IMG/VR virus record: IMGVR_UViG_3300037189_026252
Span: 1 to 39,692 of that record
Length of the DNA stretch: 39,692 nt
Strand: one strand, 5' to 3'
From: a virus
Each line of letters opens with the position of its first letter. The stretch's first letter is position 1. The position numbers were made by a program, and so were the translations under genes. This document shows positions 19,801-30,320 of this stretch, piece by piece. Under the pieces are notes generated by a model, which made no database searches, was not told the DNA's origin, and was given only the letters and a program-made list of their open reading frames with translations.

Positions 19801-22800
19801 ATGTAGAATTAACCACAATTGGCACTGGTGATCATTATTTTAACTACCCTGAAATTGAAGTTAAAATTACAGGTGCAATAGAGACTCCTCCATTACCCGG
19901 CCAGGATTTCAATGCTATACTTCAGCCGGTTTTCTCTGGTAAAATATATTCAGTTTTCATTGAAGATCCAGGTCAATCTTATGGTAGTCAAAATATCATT
20001 AATTATGAGAAATCACCGACAATTCAACTAGAAGATGGATATGGTGCTCAAGTCACTCCAATTATTGTAAATGGTAGCATAGTAAGAGTTGTAGTAAATG
20101 CAACTGGAACACAATATAAACAAATTCCAGAATTAATCGTTGGCCCTAGAAATAGTGGAGCGGTACTCACCCCAATAATATCTGACAGTAAACTTATTGA
20201 AGTACTGATAATTAATGGTGGAACGGGATTCGATCCAACTAGTACGACAATTACTGTAGTTCCCCGTGGCAGTGGTGCTAAATTTGTTCCAAGAATAGAG
20301 TTTAGGACAATTAATATTGTAGAAAAATTAAGCTTAACTAACAATATAACAAAAGACGATGGGTATATTGCCAGAAATATAAACGCACTTCAATACACAC
20401 ATTTATATTCCCCTCGATATCTAAGAGAAATTACTTTAAGGCAAGTTGGTAATCTAAATGTAAAGGACCTGAATCTTAGTTTGGGTAGGGAACAACTATC
20501 CGTTGTTCATTCTCCTTTAATTGGATGGGCTTATGATGGAAATCCAATATATGGCCCATATGGATACTTGAATGGCAATTCTGGTCCAGTAAGAGCACTG
20601 AAATCTAGCTACAGAATAAAGACGAGAGATGAATTATTATTAGAAGATAGACCAGGATTAGAAGTTTATCCTGCCGGATTCTTTGTTGAGGACTATATAT
20701 TCATTGGTGAAGGAGATTTAGATGAACATAATGGAAGATACTGTATAACACCAGAATTTCCAAATGGGATATATGCTTACTTCTTTACTATTTCTGATGT
20801 TATATCCGATTCAAGTAGCCCATTTTTAAACTATTTTGCTCCAAAATTTCCATATATTATCGGACCAAAATATAACAATAAAAGACTAAAAGAGCTAGTT
20901 AATTTTGATTCCCTTGGTGATAAACTCATTAGAAATACTACACCATATAATTTGGCCAATAGTAGAAGTAGCTATGAATATATTTTAAACCCAAATAAAA
21001 TAAAAGAAGAATCCCTACAGATAATAAAAACAAAATCATCTACTATCGATAGCATTGATATAAAAAACCCAGGTAATTTATATAAAGTAAATGATAGCAT
21101 AATATTAAATGATGGCACAATTGCAAAAATAAGCACTCTTGCTGGTGTTGCAATCTCATCGATGCATGTAGAATATTATTCAATTAATGATATAGAGGTT
21201 GTTCCATTTAGAGATAATTTCATAGGTGTATGTACCGTTCCACATAACATAAATTCCACAGAAAGATTCAAATTTAATTCAAAATATGAAATTGATGTAC
21301 CAATAGTTGTCTCAACTTATGATAATATCCTAGCTCTTTCATCTATAGTACAACCAACAGCGATTACTGGAATTATTACTTATTTTAATATAAATGGTAA
21401 TTTAAATTTTCCAGTAATGGAAAATGACATTTATACAATAGGTAACGAAAAGATAAAGATATTAACAATTGATAAAAAATCATCCAGAATAAAAGTAGAA
21501 AGAAATCAAGATGGAACGGTTGGTATTAATACATATTCTATTAATACTATATTACTCGAAAACCCCAGAAAAATTTCTTTTGATATAGGTATATCTACTA
21601 ACTATAATTATAAACTGAATAAACAGTTCTATATTAACCCAGCAGAAACATTAGGTATTGGTACAAACGGAAACTACACTTTAACTTTCCCAACCCCCGG
21701 CTTAGGTAAAACATTTCTAACTATACCAAGTAGAACGCTATATCTTGAGGACCACCAATTAGTATCAGGGGATTCTCTATTTTATTCACCAAATTTAGGT
21801 GAATCGATATCAGTTTCTTCCGATGGGGTTGCATCTACTACATTCCTCAATAATCAAGAACTTTATGTGACCAAGATCAATAATGATCTAATAGGTTTAT
21901 CTACAGAAAGATCTGGAGTTGGAACTACAGACAACATTCTATATTTTACAGGAATTGGTAGTGGTATTAATCATAGCCTAATCACAAATTATGATAACAT
22001 TTTAATTGGTAATATTTCAAAAAATACTGTAATTGTATCAACTTCGGCCACTCATGGGTTGAATTTGGATGATGAAATACAAGTAGAGGTATCTTCGGAA
22101 ATACAAAGTACTTATCAAGTATTTTATGATGAGTTTAATAGGAGATTTTGTATCAACAAAAGAATCATAACTAATGTTAATGTTTTAACTAACATAATAT
22201 ATTGTGAAAATCACAACTTTAAGCAAGGCGAAAAGGTAATATACGTCACAAATTCCCCAATTGGTGGATTACAGAATAGGGAAATATATTATATAATTCC
22301 AATAACAAAAGATTCATTTAAATTAGCCAGAACATATTATGTCGCAACTCAAGAAACATCCAAGAATATTAATCTAATATCTTCTGGTACTGGATATTTC
22401 TATAGCATTAGTCCAACAATTGAAATAGTAAAAAATCAACCAATCGTATTTGATGTATCAGATAATTCTTTGTCTTTTGAATTTGGCGGTAGAAATTACC
22501 CGGCGTTTGAATTAAAATTATACAATAATAAAGAATTGACTGATGAGTATTTCACATATGATTTAGTGCGAGAAGGTATTGTTGGCATCGATAGCACTGC
22601 CAAATATACTCTAAGCACTGAAAATATCCCAAATAAGTTATATTATGGATTAAAGGTTGTTAATGCAACTATTGCTCCGCAAATAAAAAAAGATCTTCAT
22701 TTAGATATAGGTGAAAATCATCTATTTGAAATGAAAAAAGTTAATAGTAAGTATTTTGGATCATATAATGTAACCCCTACATCACCAAATACTTTTTCAT

Positions 22801-25418
22801 ATATTATTGATGAATATCCAGAAGCTATTGAGTATTTGTATGATACATCTAAATTAAGCTATATTACTTCTTCTTCAAATTATTCCGGTCCAATTGGTTC
22901 TATTAAAATAGACAATTTTAGTACTAACAATAGATTACCAGAAATAAAAAATATTTTAACTGAAAATGGTTTTGGTGCCGTATTGGAAGCAAAATCTGAA
23001 AATATTGGTAAAATAGAAAAAGTCGAAAAGTTAAATATCGGTTTTGATTATAATATAGACTACACTATAAGACCAAAAGTTAATCTACCCAAAATCATAA
23101 AGCTACAGAAACTATCTACAATAGATCGAATTGATGTAGTTAATAAGGGATTTGGTTATAGTGATTCACAGGGATTTGGTTATAATGCTTCACCCGATTT
23201 ATTACTGGTAGGAGAGGACACAAAAACAGTTTATTCAAATGTAATATTAGATTATATTTTAAATGAAAACAAAGTAATTGTAATTCAAAATACCACAAAT
23301 ATTACAGATGAAAATCTAAAAATAATTACGATTAATAATGATAATGGATTTGGTATTGAACAAATTTCATATGATGATACCAGACAAATTATGACCGTCA
23401 GGTTAAAAACCGGGTTCAATAATATTAATGAGTATCCATTTGGAATTGGAGAAAAAGTTTATGTTGAAAATGTTCCAATCTTGCCTGCAGAGGAGGCTAA
23501 GGGATATAATTCAAGTAACTATAATTATGTTCCTTTTGAGATTTTAGAAACTACCCCAAGAATAGGTGGAGTAGGTGCAACTTTCACTTACAGCCTAAAT
23601 GGTTTAATTGGAATTGGTATAACTCCAGGTACCGTCGATAATTTTTATACTAATGGATTCGTAGTTCCTGAAAAATATTTACCTGAATTCAATATTACCA
23701 CTAGAACTAATGACTTTTTAATTGGAGAAACTGTTAAATTTTCTTCGGGTGCAATTGGTGAAGTTGTTGGGTGGGATTCTAAAAATAATATCATAAAAAT
23801 TATTTCTAATATGGATGTAAATCCAAATGAAATTATCTACGGTGAGGGTAGTAAGAGTTATTCAATTATCGTTGATTCTTATTCACCAACTGGATATATT
23901 GATGTCGATTCAAATACTATAGTCAGAAAAGGTTGGAACGATTCTATTGGTGTTCTAAACGACAGTGTACAAAGGATTCATGATAGCGATTATTATCAAT
24001 ACTTTTCATATGATTTACGGTCAGAGATTGATTATTCGGTTTGGACTGATGTTGTAGATTCACTGAATCATACTGCCGGATTCAAAAAATTTGGAAACCT
24101 TTTAGTCAATAGTACACATGGAAATGTAGGCATTGAAACTTCACAAAATCTGGGCCAAGTTGAGGTAATAAATGATTTTTATAATGTGATTGATGTTAAT
24201 TGCTTTAGTGATTTTGATTTAGTTACTGAAAATTATTTCGACATTGAAAATAATTTGAAATCAAATGAAATATACTTTAAATCTAGAAGATTACAAAATT
24301 ATATTGAATCTATTGGGAATAAAGTCATTATGGTTGATGATATTTCCGATCAATTTAGACAAGAAATTTTTACAGATTCCTCAGTAATTGATAGTTTTAA
24401 TAAATCTCAGATTAGATTTAAAAAATATATTTTACATGTTGTAGATGAACTCAACCCAGAAAATACTCAGGCTGTATTGGTAAATTTAATTCACGATGAT
24501 TCGAAAGTATCAATAAATCAATATGCTTTAGTGGAGAGTATTTTTGAAATTGGATATTTTGATTCGGCAGTTGTTGGACCAGATATTAATTTAATATTCA
24601 CTCCTATTACAAAGGAAGATAAGATCTATAGTGTTAATAATTTTTCGTATAATATAAATGACGCTATTCCAACAGTCGGATTTACTACAATTGGAGAATC
24701 TGTAACCATAAATTCTCATAGTACCACCGGAATTGGCACTACTGTAATTGTTGGAATTTCTACGGACAAGAGATCAGCAAAAATTATTCTACTTTATTCC
24801 GATTTAACAAACGCCTCATGTTATTCTGATGAAATTAACTATATCCACAATGGCAATACGATTTATTATAACACATATGGTAAGTTAAATTCAGATACCT
24901 CCACGGGAATCGGAACATATAATATATACTACCAAGGTTCAAATATCAATATTGAATTGTGCCCAGAAGAAAATGTTGAATATAAGGTAAACTGTTTGTC
25001 TATTGAAATTTCAGATTCTTCTGTCATAGATACTGGAAATATTTCTGTGGGTGGTAATATATTAGAGTCCACTTATGTTGGAATAGCATCAACTGCAACA
25101 ATAGCCAAATCTTTAATTTATTCTCATAGTAATGATTACACTACCAGTTTGCACCAAATTAACATAGAAGATGCCAATAATAACGTTAGTTTTATTGAAT
25201 ATATATCTCTATTAAATAGTCTAAATGAAGAAGTATATTATGTTGATTTTGGCAATTTAAATTCAAATACTGAAATTGGATCATTTGACTTCCAGTATTC
25301 TGATACTAATAGAGAATTACAAATTTATTTTACACCTTACCAAAACATAGATTATCAAATTAAAATTTTTAGTACATTAATTTCAAAATCTAAAGAATCA
25401 GAAACATTAGAATTATGA
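16881..25418 (+). CDS. Giant gp7-like baseplate wedge protein with YHYH domain (2845 aa)
   Basis: The N-terminal 250 residues resemble the C-terminal domain of T4 gp7: QLPSFVREEYPLF (12-24) and FYTSKGSDESFRILFGALYG (about 183-202), which parallels FYSTKGIEASYKFLF in T4. Position after gp6 agrees. A beta module with IKIDDEIILYTS...FIGCSRG lies at about 70-120. Gly-Tyr repeats (G-x-GY...P-x-I...GSGA) occur at about 710-790, 890, 1025-1135 and 2085. A YHYH-type domain begins at about 1215 (GWAYDGNPIYGPYG, then DEHNGRYC and FPNGIYAYF). T4 gp7 is 1032 residues, so most of this protein is extra, probably surface-exposed beta structure. The start overlaps the gp6 stop and the end overlaps the next start. 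Confidence 0.78.
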   Translation: MRISVSSIVDSQLPSFVREEYPLFSEFLKQYYLSDVSQDLVQNLDKNLDLDVIFNLRTTAILSTELDFNDDVVYVDNTEGFPDSYGLIKIDDEIILYTSKTATEFIGCSRGFSGISNIDKNSLEFSSTQTEQHADNSIVYNLSILFLQKFAFNVKKKISPGFEEREFFSTLNGSNFIKNIKSFYTSKGSDESFRILFGALYGKAVEVIRPRDFLIRPSDAQYKLTKDLAIEVIEGDPYQLLNSTVYQDATDFIEPAQGTIIDITKTLRNNKEYFIISLDYSYNRDVDVSGTTRSEFSIHPKTFSTSSVLEESTYIDVDSTVGFPESGELEIDLADGSSFIINYLSKTLTQFLECSNILSNIPEKTEIKTTDFIYGIGIDDSKILMKVTGVLGNIDYIDETYGYLPSEKIKIATLGEDSKDLKSNNWFFNVPVTYDVEQIEISDISDISYRVKTYDTHTFLIGDTFTLYASDGIVTNGAILFVENKNNVIIRGQGLLNLNLTHKIRKNISKVNIVDEKYLNLNTYSSNVENVYLDYGENLYIASSSLPTYSNYSLEIKDFVLKIPAGNYTGLNQIDFTAPHSLFTGDSVVYRAANAENSIAILGIYYVEKVSDNSIKLARSLDNIEKQLYVTFDGVINSGFESELSPTRFNDVNLNKLEIKPQAELKKLFTPEIALVKEDTLPGTTGILINGVEVSNYKSEDVVFYGGLSKIEISSGGDGYNVLNPPEILVTDSVGYGASLIPAIEGVLERIDIINPGFGYIEQPIISIVGGSGSGAKATTKLTTFTHSVNFNAETLVNLTNDTVEFLEDHKFRPGEEVIYITNQQKNVSGITTESAYYVEVVDRTKVKFHSTLDNAISGINTVNLTGFGVGIHAVVSKKPKNKISQINIIDPGTGYKNKKVKASGINTASNVIIIPNHEYVNGEIIKYYPTNQSISGLSTVVNYYVTVVDNQSIRLSGISTIDRPDSQYIKKEYVELTTIGTGDHYFNYPEIEVKITGAIETPPLPGQDFNAILQPVFSGKIYSVFIEDPGQSYGSQNIINYEKSPTIQLEDGYGAQVTPIIVNGSIVRVVVNATGTQYKQIPELIVGPRNSGAVLTPIISDSKLIEVLIINGGTGFDPTSTTITVVPRGSGAKFVPRIEFRTINIVEKLSLTNNITKDDGYIARNINALQYTHLYSPRYLREITLRQVGNLNVKDLNLSLGREQLSVVHSPLIGWAYDGNPIYGPYGYLNGNSGPVRALKSSYRIKTRDELLLEDRPGLEVYPAGFFVEDYIFIGEGDLDEHNGRYCITPEFPNGIYAYFFTISDVISDSSSPFLNYFAPKFPYIIGPKYNNKRLKELVNFDSLGDKLIRNTTPYNLANSRSSYEYILNPNKIKEESLQIIKTKSSTIDSIDIKNPGNLYKVNDSIILNDGTIAKISTLAGVAISSMHVEYYSINDIEVVPFRDNFIGVCTVPHNINSTERFKFNSKYEIDVPIVVSTYDNILALSSIVQPTAITGIITYFNINGNLNFPVMENDIYTIGNEKIKILTIDKKSSRIKVERNQDGTVGINTYSINTILLENPRKISFDIGISTNYNYKLNKQFYINPAETLGIGTNGNYTLTFPTPGLGKTFLTIPSRTLYLEDHQLVSGDSLFYSPNLGESISVSSDGVASTTFLNNQELYVTKINNDLIGLSTERSGVGTTDNILYFTGIGSGINHSLITNYDNILIGNISKNTVIVSTSATHGLNLDDEIQVEVSSEIQSTYQVFYDEFNRRFCINKRIITNVNVLTNIIYCENHNFKQGEKVIYVTNSPIGGLQNREIYYIIPITKDSFKLARTYYVATQETSKNINLISSGTGYFYSISPTIEIVKNQPIVFDVSDNSLSFEFGGRNYPAFELKLYNNKELTDEYFTYDLVREGIVGIDSTAKYTLSTENIPNKLYYGLKVVNATIAPQIKKDLHLDIGENHLFEMKKVNSKYFGSYNVTPTSPNTFSYIIDEYPEAIEYLYDTSKLSYITSSSNYSGPIGSIKIDNFSTNNRLPEIKNILTENGFGAVLEAKSENIGKIEKVEKLNIGFDYNIDYTIRPKVNLPKIIKLQKLSTIDRIDVVNKGFGYSDSQGFGYNASPDLLLVGEDTKTVYSNVILDYILNENKVIVIQNTTNITDENLKIITINNDNGFGIEQISYDDTRQIMTVRLKTGFNNINEYPFGIGEKVYVENVPILPAEEAKGYNSSNYNYVPFEILETTPRIGGVGATFTYSLNGLIGIGITPGTVDNFYTNGFVVPEKYLPEFNITTRTNDFLIGETVKFSSGAIGEVVGWDSKNNIIKIISNMDVNPNEIIYGEGSKSYSIIVDSYSPTGYIDVDSNTIVRKGWNDSIGVLNDSVQRIHDSDYYQYFSYDLRSEIDYSVWTDVVDSLNHTAGFKKFGNLLVNSTHGNVGIETSQNLGQVEVINDFYNVIDVNCFSDFDLVTENYFDIENNLKSNEIYFKSRRLQNYIESIGNKVIMVDDISDQFRQEIFTDSSVIDSFNKSQIRFKKYILHVVDELNPENTQAVLVNLIHDDSKVSINQYALVESIFEIGYFDSAVVGPDINLIFTPITKEDKIYSVNNFSYNINDAIPTVGFTTIGESVTINSHSTTGIGTTVIVGISTDKRSAKIILLYSDLTNASCYSDEINYIHNGNTIYYNTYGKLNSDTSTGIGTYNIYYQGSNINIELCPEENVEYKVNCLSIEISDSSVIDTGNISVGGNILESTYVGIASTATIAKSLIYSHSNDYTTSLHQINIEDANNNVSFIEYISLLNSLNEEVYYVDFGNLNSNTEIGSFDFQYSDTNRELQIYFTPYQNIDYQIKIFSTLISKSKESETLEL

Positions 25419-28400
25419 GTAACGTATCCTTTTCAGCTGGTTATAGTCAATATGTTAATGGGGAAGCATTAAATTATATTCCATTTGAGTTAAAATCTAA
25501 TGATCTTCATATATTTTCTAGAGAATTTATTTCAAATTCAGATTCTTTTGTGGATTTAATTGGTGATAGCTTTCTGTTTGCGGGCCATAACTTTATAACC
25601 GGCGAAGAACTTGTTTACGCTTATGATTTGGAGAGTGGTAATGCCCCAATAGGCATCGCAGAAACAGTGATTTCTGGTATTCTAACTAATATTTTACCAA
25701 AAACAATATATGCCGTAAAAAATCGATCTAATTCAATACAAGTGGCATTTTCAGAGGAAAATTCTCTTCTATCTACACCATTAATTCTAGATTTAGTATC
25801 TTATGGTAGTGGAACTCATAAAATATCATCAAAAAATCCAAACAAAAATACTTTAATTACCATAAACAACATAATACAGGATCCAATTGTTTCTACTTCA
25901 ATAACAAGTCACATTATAAACACAATCTGTAATACGGATTGTTCTTTTTTGGTAGACGATCCTTATTTGTTTGAAGCTGGATCACTAATAAAAATAAACG
26001 ATGAAATTTGTAAAATAATATCGGTTGGAGTTGGTACCGAAAGTAATATTATTGTTCAGAGAGGTTTTATCGGTACCAAGAGACAGGAGCATAATATTAA
26101 TTCAATAATCACAAAAATAAAGGGAAGCTATAATATAGTTGATAATTTGATTTATTTTATAGAGACACCATATGCTAATATTTTTGATCCCAATACTGGG
26201 TTATCTAATGGATCAACATTCAGTGGTAGAGTATTCTTAAGGTCCGGCACTAAGAATACTGATATTGGACCATATGATACCAATTATATTTTTGATGATA
26301 TTTCTACTTCATTCGATGGTCAAAATACGGACTTTACATTAAAACAAGATAATTTAAATGTAATCGGATTTTCAACATATAACGCTATCGTAACAGTAAA
26401 TGATGTTTTTCAATCCCCAACTAGATTGATTGGTAACCCTATAACTGGTGCATATGTTTTATCCCAAAGTGCCGGGATTAGTTCTATAAGATTCACAGGA
26501 AATGATCCATTCCCAACTTATGACGTTAATACATCACAGTTGCCTAGAGGTGGTATTCTCTTCTCTATTGGTTCAAGCGAAGGCTTTGGATATCAACCTC
26601 TGATATCTGCTGGTGGAACCGCCACAGTATCTATTGCAGGTACTATACAATCAATTTCTATTGGATATAGTGGTTCGGGTTATAGATCAGGAATTCAAAC
26701 TGTAAATGTCGGAGTAGCTCTAAGTGATGTATTTGATACTGAAATTATAATTATAGGAACAGCCGAGATTTTAAATGGAGAAATTAGAAAAGCTAATATA
26801 ACTAATCCTGGAACTGGATATACTTTTACAAATCCACCCACAGTAATATTTGACGCTCCTTTACCATATAGTAAAATACCACTGATTTATTCATCTGAAT
26901 CTATTCCGGGTGATGGTGTTGGTGCAACAATAGATATTGAAGTAGGACAAGATTCTAGTGTAATAAATTTCAATCTTAGTAATTTAGGTTATGCGTATAA
27001 GCGGGGTGAAATCTTAACAATTCCTGTTGGTAATACAACTGGTATTCCTACAGATACAAGCAAACCATTTGATGAATTTAAGATTATAGTAGACGACGTA
27101 TATACTGATACCGCTTTCATTAGAACAATCGGTCAATTAATTATATTTGATCCAATTGACAATCAATTTAACAATCAACGAAAATCATTCCCATTAAGTA
27201 TAAATGGAGAGCGGACTGCTATTTTATCTAAAATAGGTTTTGACATAAGTGTGGAAAATTGTATTTTAGTTTTTATTGATGGGGTATTACAAGTTCCAGG
27301 TGAAGGATATTCCTTCAGTGGTGGTAGTATCTTAACTTTCAATGAGGCACCTAGATCAGGCGCAAAATCAATTATATTATTCTATGCGGGCACTGGTGGT
27401 ATCGATACACGCGAAGTAAAAATACTTGATGTAATACAAGATGGAGATACAGTTCAGATTTTTGATTCCACTAACAGAATAAATGATCAAAACCCAAGAA
27501 CCGTTACTGATATTATTTCAGTTGATACAATCGTAACAAATTTATATAGTAAACAGGGTATATCTGAGGCCAATGACATAAGACCGATAAAATGGTGCCC
27601 ACAGAATGTGGATAGATTTATAACTAGCGCAGGTTCAACAGAAACGTTTGTTGCAACTAAAGATAGAATAATATATGAGCCACTGGTTTATCCAGTTGCA
27701 TATTTAATAAAAGATGTCAATCCAACAGATACTCATATATATGTTGATAATGTTAAAACATTTTTTGACAGTGTTGGGGAATCTCCAATATCTAATGATA
27801 TTTTTATCATATCGCAAGATCCAAAAGTTTCGGCAGCTTTAACCGCCATTGTTTCCATTGGTGGATCAATTGCTGGTATTAGTGTTTCAAATCCTGGTTT
27901 CGGATACACAATAGCACCTCAAATAAAAATTTCATCTCCAGTTGGAATGGGTATAACTGTAGGATTGGGGGTCACCGCAATAATAAATTCCACCATAGAT
28001 GTATATGGGCGAATAAATTCAATTACAATACCAGATCCCGGTATTGGATATGATATGAATTCACCACCTCGTATTATAGTTGAGAAACCAAGAGAAAATA
28101 TAAGAGTGGTAGAAGATGTTGTATATAAGGGTGATTTTGGAATCATTTCTGGTGTCGGCACAACCACAATATCTGGTTCGAATGTTATTATATTCGATTT
28201 ATACATTCCCAATAATTCTGTTTTACGTGATTCTTACATAAATAGCGATCCGTCCACATTAATAGGGATTAGTGGTATTTCTACTGGTTATTATTTCCAT
28301 GTTTCAAACTCTAATGTTGGAAATTCTATAATTTCTCTAGCCCAAACTAATTCAGTGATTGGTATTGGAACTTCTTTTATGGATAACGTATATGAAGTTT

Positions 28401-28660
28401 TGAGTTTTACAATAAAACAAAAAAATATTTCTGGCGTTGGACTAACAAACGTAAATGAAGTATTAGTAAAAGTACAAAATAATAGTTCTTTGGTTGGAAT
28501 TAGTAGTGGTGTTTATTATGGTGATTATAGTTGGGGTAAAATTTACTTACCTCAAGAAATTGGTAAGTCATTTAAAGCATACCCACAAGGAATAACCACC
28601 TCAGCTTTAATACAAAGAAATTACTTAAAATATGTTGATTACTTGCCTACTCCAGTTTGA
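25415..28660 (+). CDS. Large virion structural protein with Gly-Tyr repeats (1081 aa)
   Basis: It starts in an ATGA overlap with the giant gp7-like gene and has no counterpart between gp7 and gp8 in T4. It contains a SLIKINDEICKII...VQRGFIGTKRQEH module like those in the two other giants, and repeats such as YSGSGYRSGI (about 418), NPGTGYTFTNPPTVIF (about 466), and two more near 826-890 (NPGFGYTIAPQIKI, PDPGIGYDMNSPPRI). The fold is probably beta-rich. A role as a baseplate or fibre component is inferred from position and repeats. Confidence 0.65.
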   Translation: MSNVSFSAGYSQYVNGEALNYIPFELKSNDLHIFSREFISNSDSFVDLIGDSFLFAGHNFITGEELVYAYDLESGNAPIGIAETVISGILTNILPKTIYAVKNRSNSIQVAFSEENSLLSTPLILDLVSYGSGTHKISSKNPNKNTLITINNIIQDPIVSTSITSHIINTICNTDCSFLVDDPYLFEAGSLIKINDEICKIISVGVGTESNIIVQRGFIGTKRQEHNINSIITKIKGSYNIVDNLIYFIETPYANIFDPNTGLSNGSTFSGRVFLRSGTKNTDIGPYDTNYIFDDISTSFDGQNTDFTLKQDNLNVIGFSTYNAIVTVNDVFQSPTRLIGNPITGAYVLSQSAGISSIRFTGNDPFPTYDVNTSQLPRGGILFSIGSSEGFGYQPLISAGGTATVSIAGTIQSISIGYSGSGYRSGIQTVNVGVALSDVFDTEIIIIGTAEILNGEIRKANITNPGTGYTFTNPPTVIFDAPLPYSKIPLIYSSESIPGDGVGATIDIEVGQDSSVINFNLSNLGYAYKRGEILTIPVGNTTGIPTDTSKPFDEFKIIVDDVYTDTAFIRTIGQLIIFDPIDNQFNNQRKSFPLSINGERTAILSKIGFDISVENCILVFIDGVLQVPGEGYSFSGGSILTFNEAPRSGAKSIILFYAGTGGIDTREVKILDVIQDGDTVQIFDSTNRINDQNPRTVTDIISVDTIVTNLYSKQGISEANDIRPIKWCPQNVDRFITSAGSTETFVATKDRIIYEPLVYPVAYLIKDVNPTDTHIYVDNVKTFFDSVGESPISNDIFIISQDPKVSAALTAIVSIGGSIAGISVSNPGFGYTIAPQIKISSPVGMGITVGLGVTAIINSTIDVYGRINSITIPDPGIGYDMNSPPRIIVEKPRENIRVVEDVVYKGDFGIISGVGTTTISGSNVIIFDLYIPNNSVLRDSYINSDPSTLIGISGISTGYYFHVSNSNVGNSIISLAQTNSVIGIGTSFMDNVYEVLSFTIKQKNISGVGLTNVNEVLVKVQNNSSLVGISSGVYYGDYSWGKIYLPQEIGKSFKAYPQGITTSALIQRNYLKYVDYLPTPV

Positions 28661-28706
28661 TCTATAAGTACTAAATCCTAAATATGCCCAAATTTCTAAG
28701 AATAAA

Positions 28707-28714
28707 TATAAATA
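28707..28714 (+). promoter_or_regulatory. T4-type late promoter of gp8
   Basis: A perfect TATAAATA ends 20 nt before the gp8 ATG, in the only sizeable gap (73 nt) of the structural operon. Confidence 0.7.
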
Positions 28715-28733
28715 ACTAATAAAATACACAAAG

Positions 28734-30314
28734 ATGCCTGCCATTATAACCGATCAGATGAGAATATCCCGCGCAAAACAATTTGTGTCAGCGGCATCCT
28801 CTTCAAATTATTATAGTTTTATAGGGCTCACTAACCCCAATGATTTTTTTACTGATTGGAATGTGTCCCCGCCCGCACCAAAAGATAGTTTTGAGCAAGA
28901 ATTAGGATACTGGGATACAATGATCGCACTGAAAAAAGTGTATCCAAATGATATACGCCAGTCAATCAGAAAAATTAACTGGGAAGATGGTGTAATTTAT
29001 GATATGTATAGACACGATATAAGCAGAGATAATACAGCAAAACCATCAGGTGCTACAAGCTTGTATTCATCAAATTTTTATATTGTAAATAGCAATTATC
29101 AAGTATACATTTGTTTACATAATGGTACTTCACCTAACAATCCAATAGGAAAACCGTCTCAATTTGAGCCAACCTTTACTGATCTAGAGCCAAGATCAGT
29201 TGGTAATGGTTCGGATGGATATATTTGGAAATACTTGTTTACTTTAAATGCGGTTGATATAATACGTTTTGATAGTACAAATTTTATACCAGTTCCCAGA
29301 AATTGGGGAAACGACGAGCAAACTTCAATTATAAGAAATAATGCAATAAATACTGGACAAATAAAAATATGCGTCATAAAAAATCGGGGGAATTATTCTA
29401 ATATTTCTGATATAAGTAACAGCGTGTTTAGAGATGTCCCAATTAAAGGTGATGGTTCTGGTGGACTAGTTACTATTACATTTAATAATAATGCGGAAGT
29501 TGAGAATATTTTTGTGACAAATGGTGGTTCAAATTACACTCACGGCCGAGTTGATATTTTTGCGGGTGGACTTCCATCTCCTCAAATTAAACCCGAGTTT
29601 GATGTAATTATACCACCTAAAGGCGGCCATGGGTATGATGTATACAATGAATTGGGCGCTTTTTATGTTTCATTGTATGCTAGAATTGAAAATGATTTGA
29701 ATAATCCAGATTTTATAACTGGAAATGAAATAGCACAAATTGGAATTGTTGAAAATCCAGAAAAATACAATTCAAATGAGCAATTAACCGGTGATAAAGT
29801 TAGTGCTCTTTCTGCAATTAAACTTGTTGGTATAACTAATCCAAATGATTATCGGGCAGCATCATTTAATCCCGATTCATATATCACCCAAACAATAGGA
29901 ACTGGTACAACTGCAGTTGGTAGAGTTGTATCTTATGATAAAAATACTGGAGTTCTAAAATACTGGCAAGATAAATCTCTTGTTGGATTTAATACAAATG
30001 GTACTCAAAAAAATCCTCTGTATGGATTTAATTTGGAGAGATTTACTGCAACTCCCACAGGTGCCGGAAATCTAGTTATTTCAGGTGGAAGTATAAATCT
30101 AAATATTGATGTTTTATATGGATCTATCGAAAATCCAGGTATAACTACTGTGATAAATAATAGGACATATAGATTAGGTCAATCTTTTGTAAATGGGCTC
30201 GCTGAGCCTGAAGTGAAAAAATATTCCGGCAATGTTATCTATGTTGATAATAGACCAGCTATAACTAGATCCCAAAATCAAAAAGAAGATATTAAAGTAA
30301 TTCTGCAGTTCTAA
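28734..30314 (+). CDS. 8: Baseplate wedge subunit gp8
   Basis: The ending NVIYVDNRPAITRSQNQKED followed by IKVILQF parallels the T4 gp8 C-terminus (IYMENRPPI...QTEEINILFTF), and GSDGYIWKYLFTL (about residues 161-173) matches GDGYVWEYLFEI. gp8 dimers form the outer part of the wedge next to gp7. The protein is 526 residues against 334 in T4; extra loops lie in the second half, including a GGSNYTHGRVDIFAGG repeat-like stretch. It has its own late promoter. Confidence 0.88.
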   Translation: MPAIITDQMRISRAKQFVSAASSSNYYSFIGLTNPNDFFTDWNVSPPAPKDSFEQELGYWDTMIALKKVYPNDIRQSIRKINWEDGVIYDMYRHDISRDNTAKPSGATSLYSSNFYIVNSNYQVYICLHNGTSPNNPIGKPSQFEPTFTDLEPRSVGNGSDGYIWKYLFTLNAVDIIRFDSTNFIPVPRNWGNDEQTSIIRNNAINTGQIKICVIKNRGNYSNISDISNSVFRDVPIKGDGSGGLVTITFNNNAEVENIFVTNGGSNYTHGRVDIFAGGLPSPQIKPEFDVIIPPKGGHGYDVYNELGAFYVSLYARIENDLNNPDFITGNEIAQIGIVENPEKYNSNEQLTGDKVSALSAIKLVGITNPNDYRAASFNPDSYITQTIGTGTTAVGRVVSYDKNTGVLKYWQDKSLVGFNTNGTQKNPLYGFNLERFTATPTGAGNLVISGGSINLNIDVLYGSIENPGITTVINNRTYRLGQSFVNGLAEPEVKKYSGNVIYVDNRPAITRSQNQKEDIKVILQF

Positions 30315-30320
30315 AATATT

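Noticed and set aside
18695-20344. Several minus-strand frames inside the giant gp7-like gene
   Set aside because: They are hydrophobic Pro/Ile/Val-rich products, typical of the antisense of AT-rich beta-repeat coding sequence.
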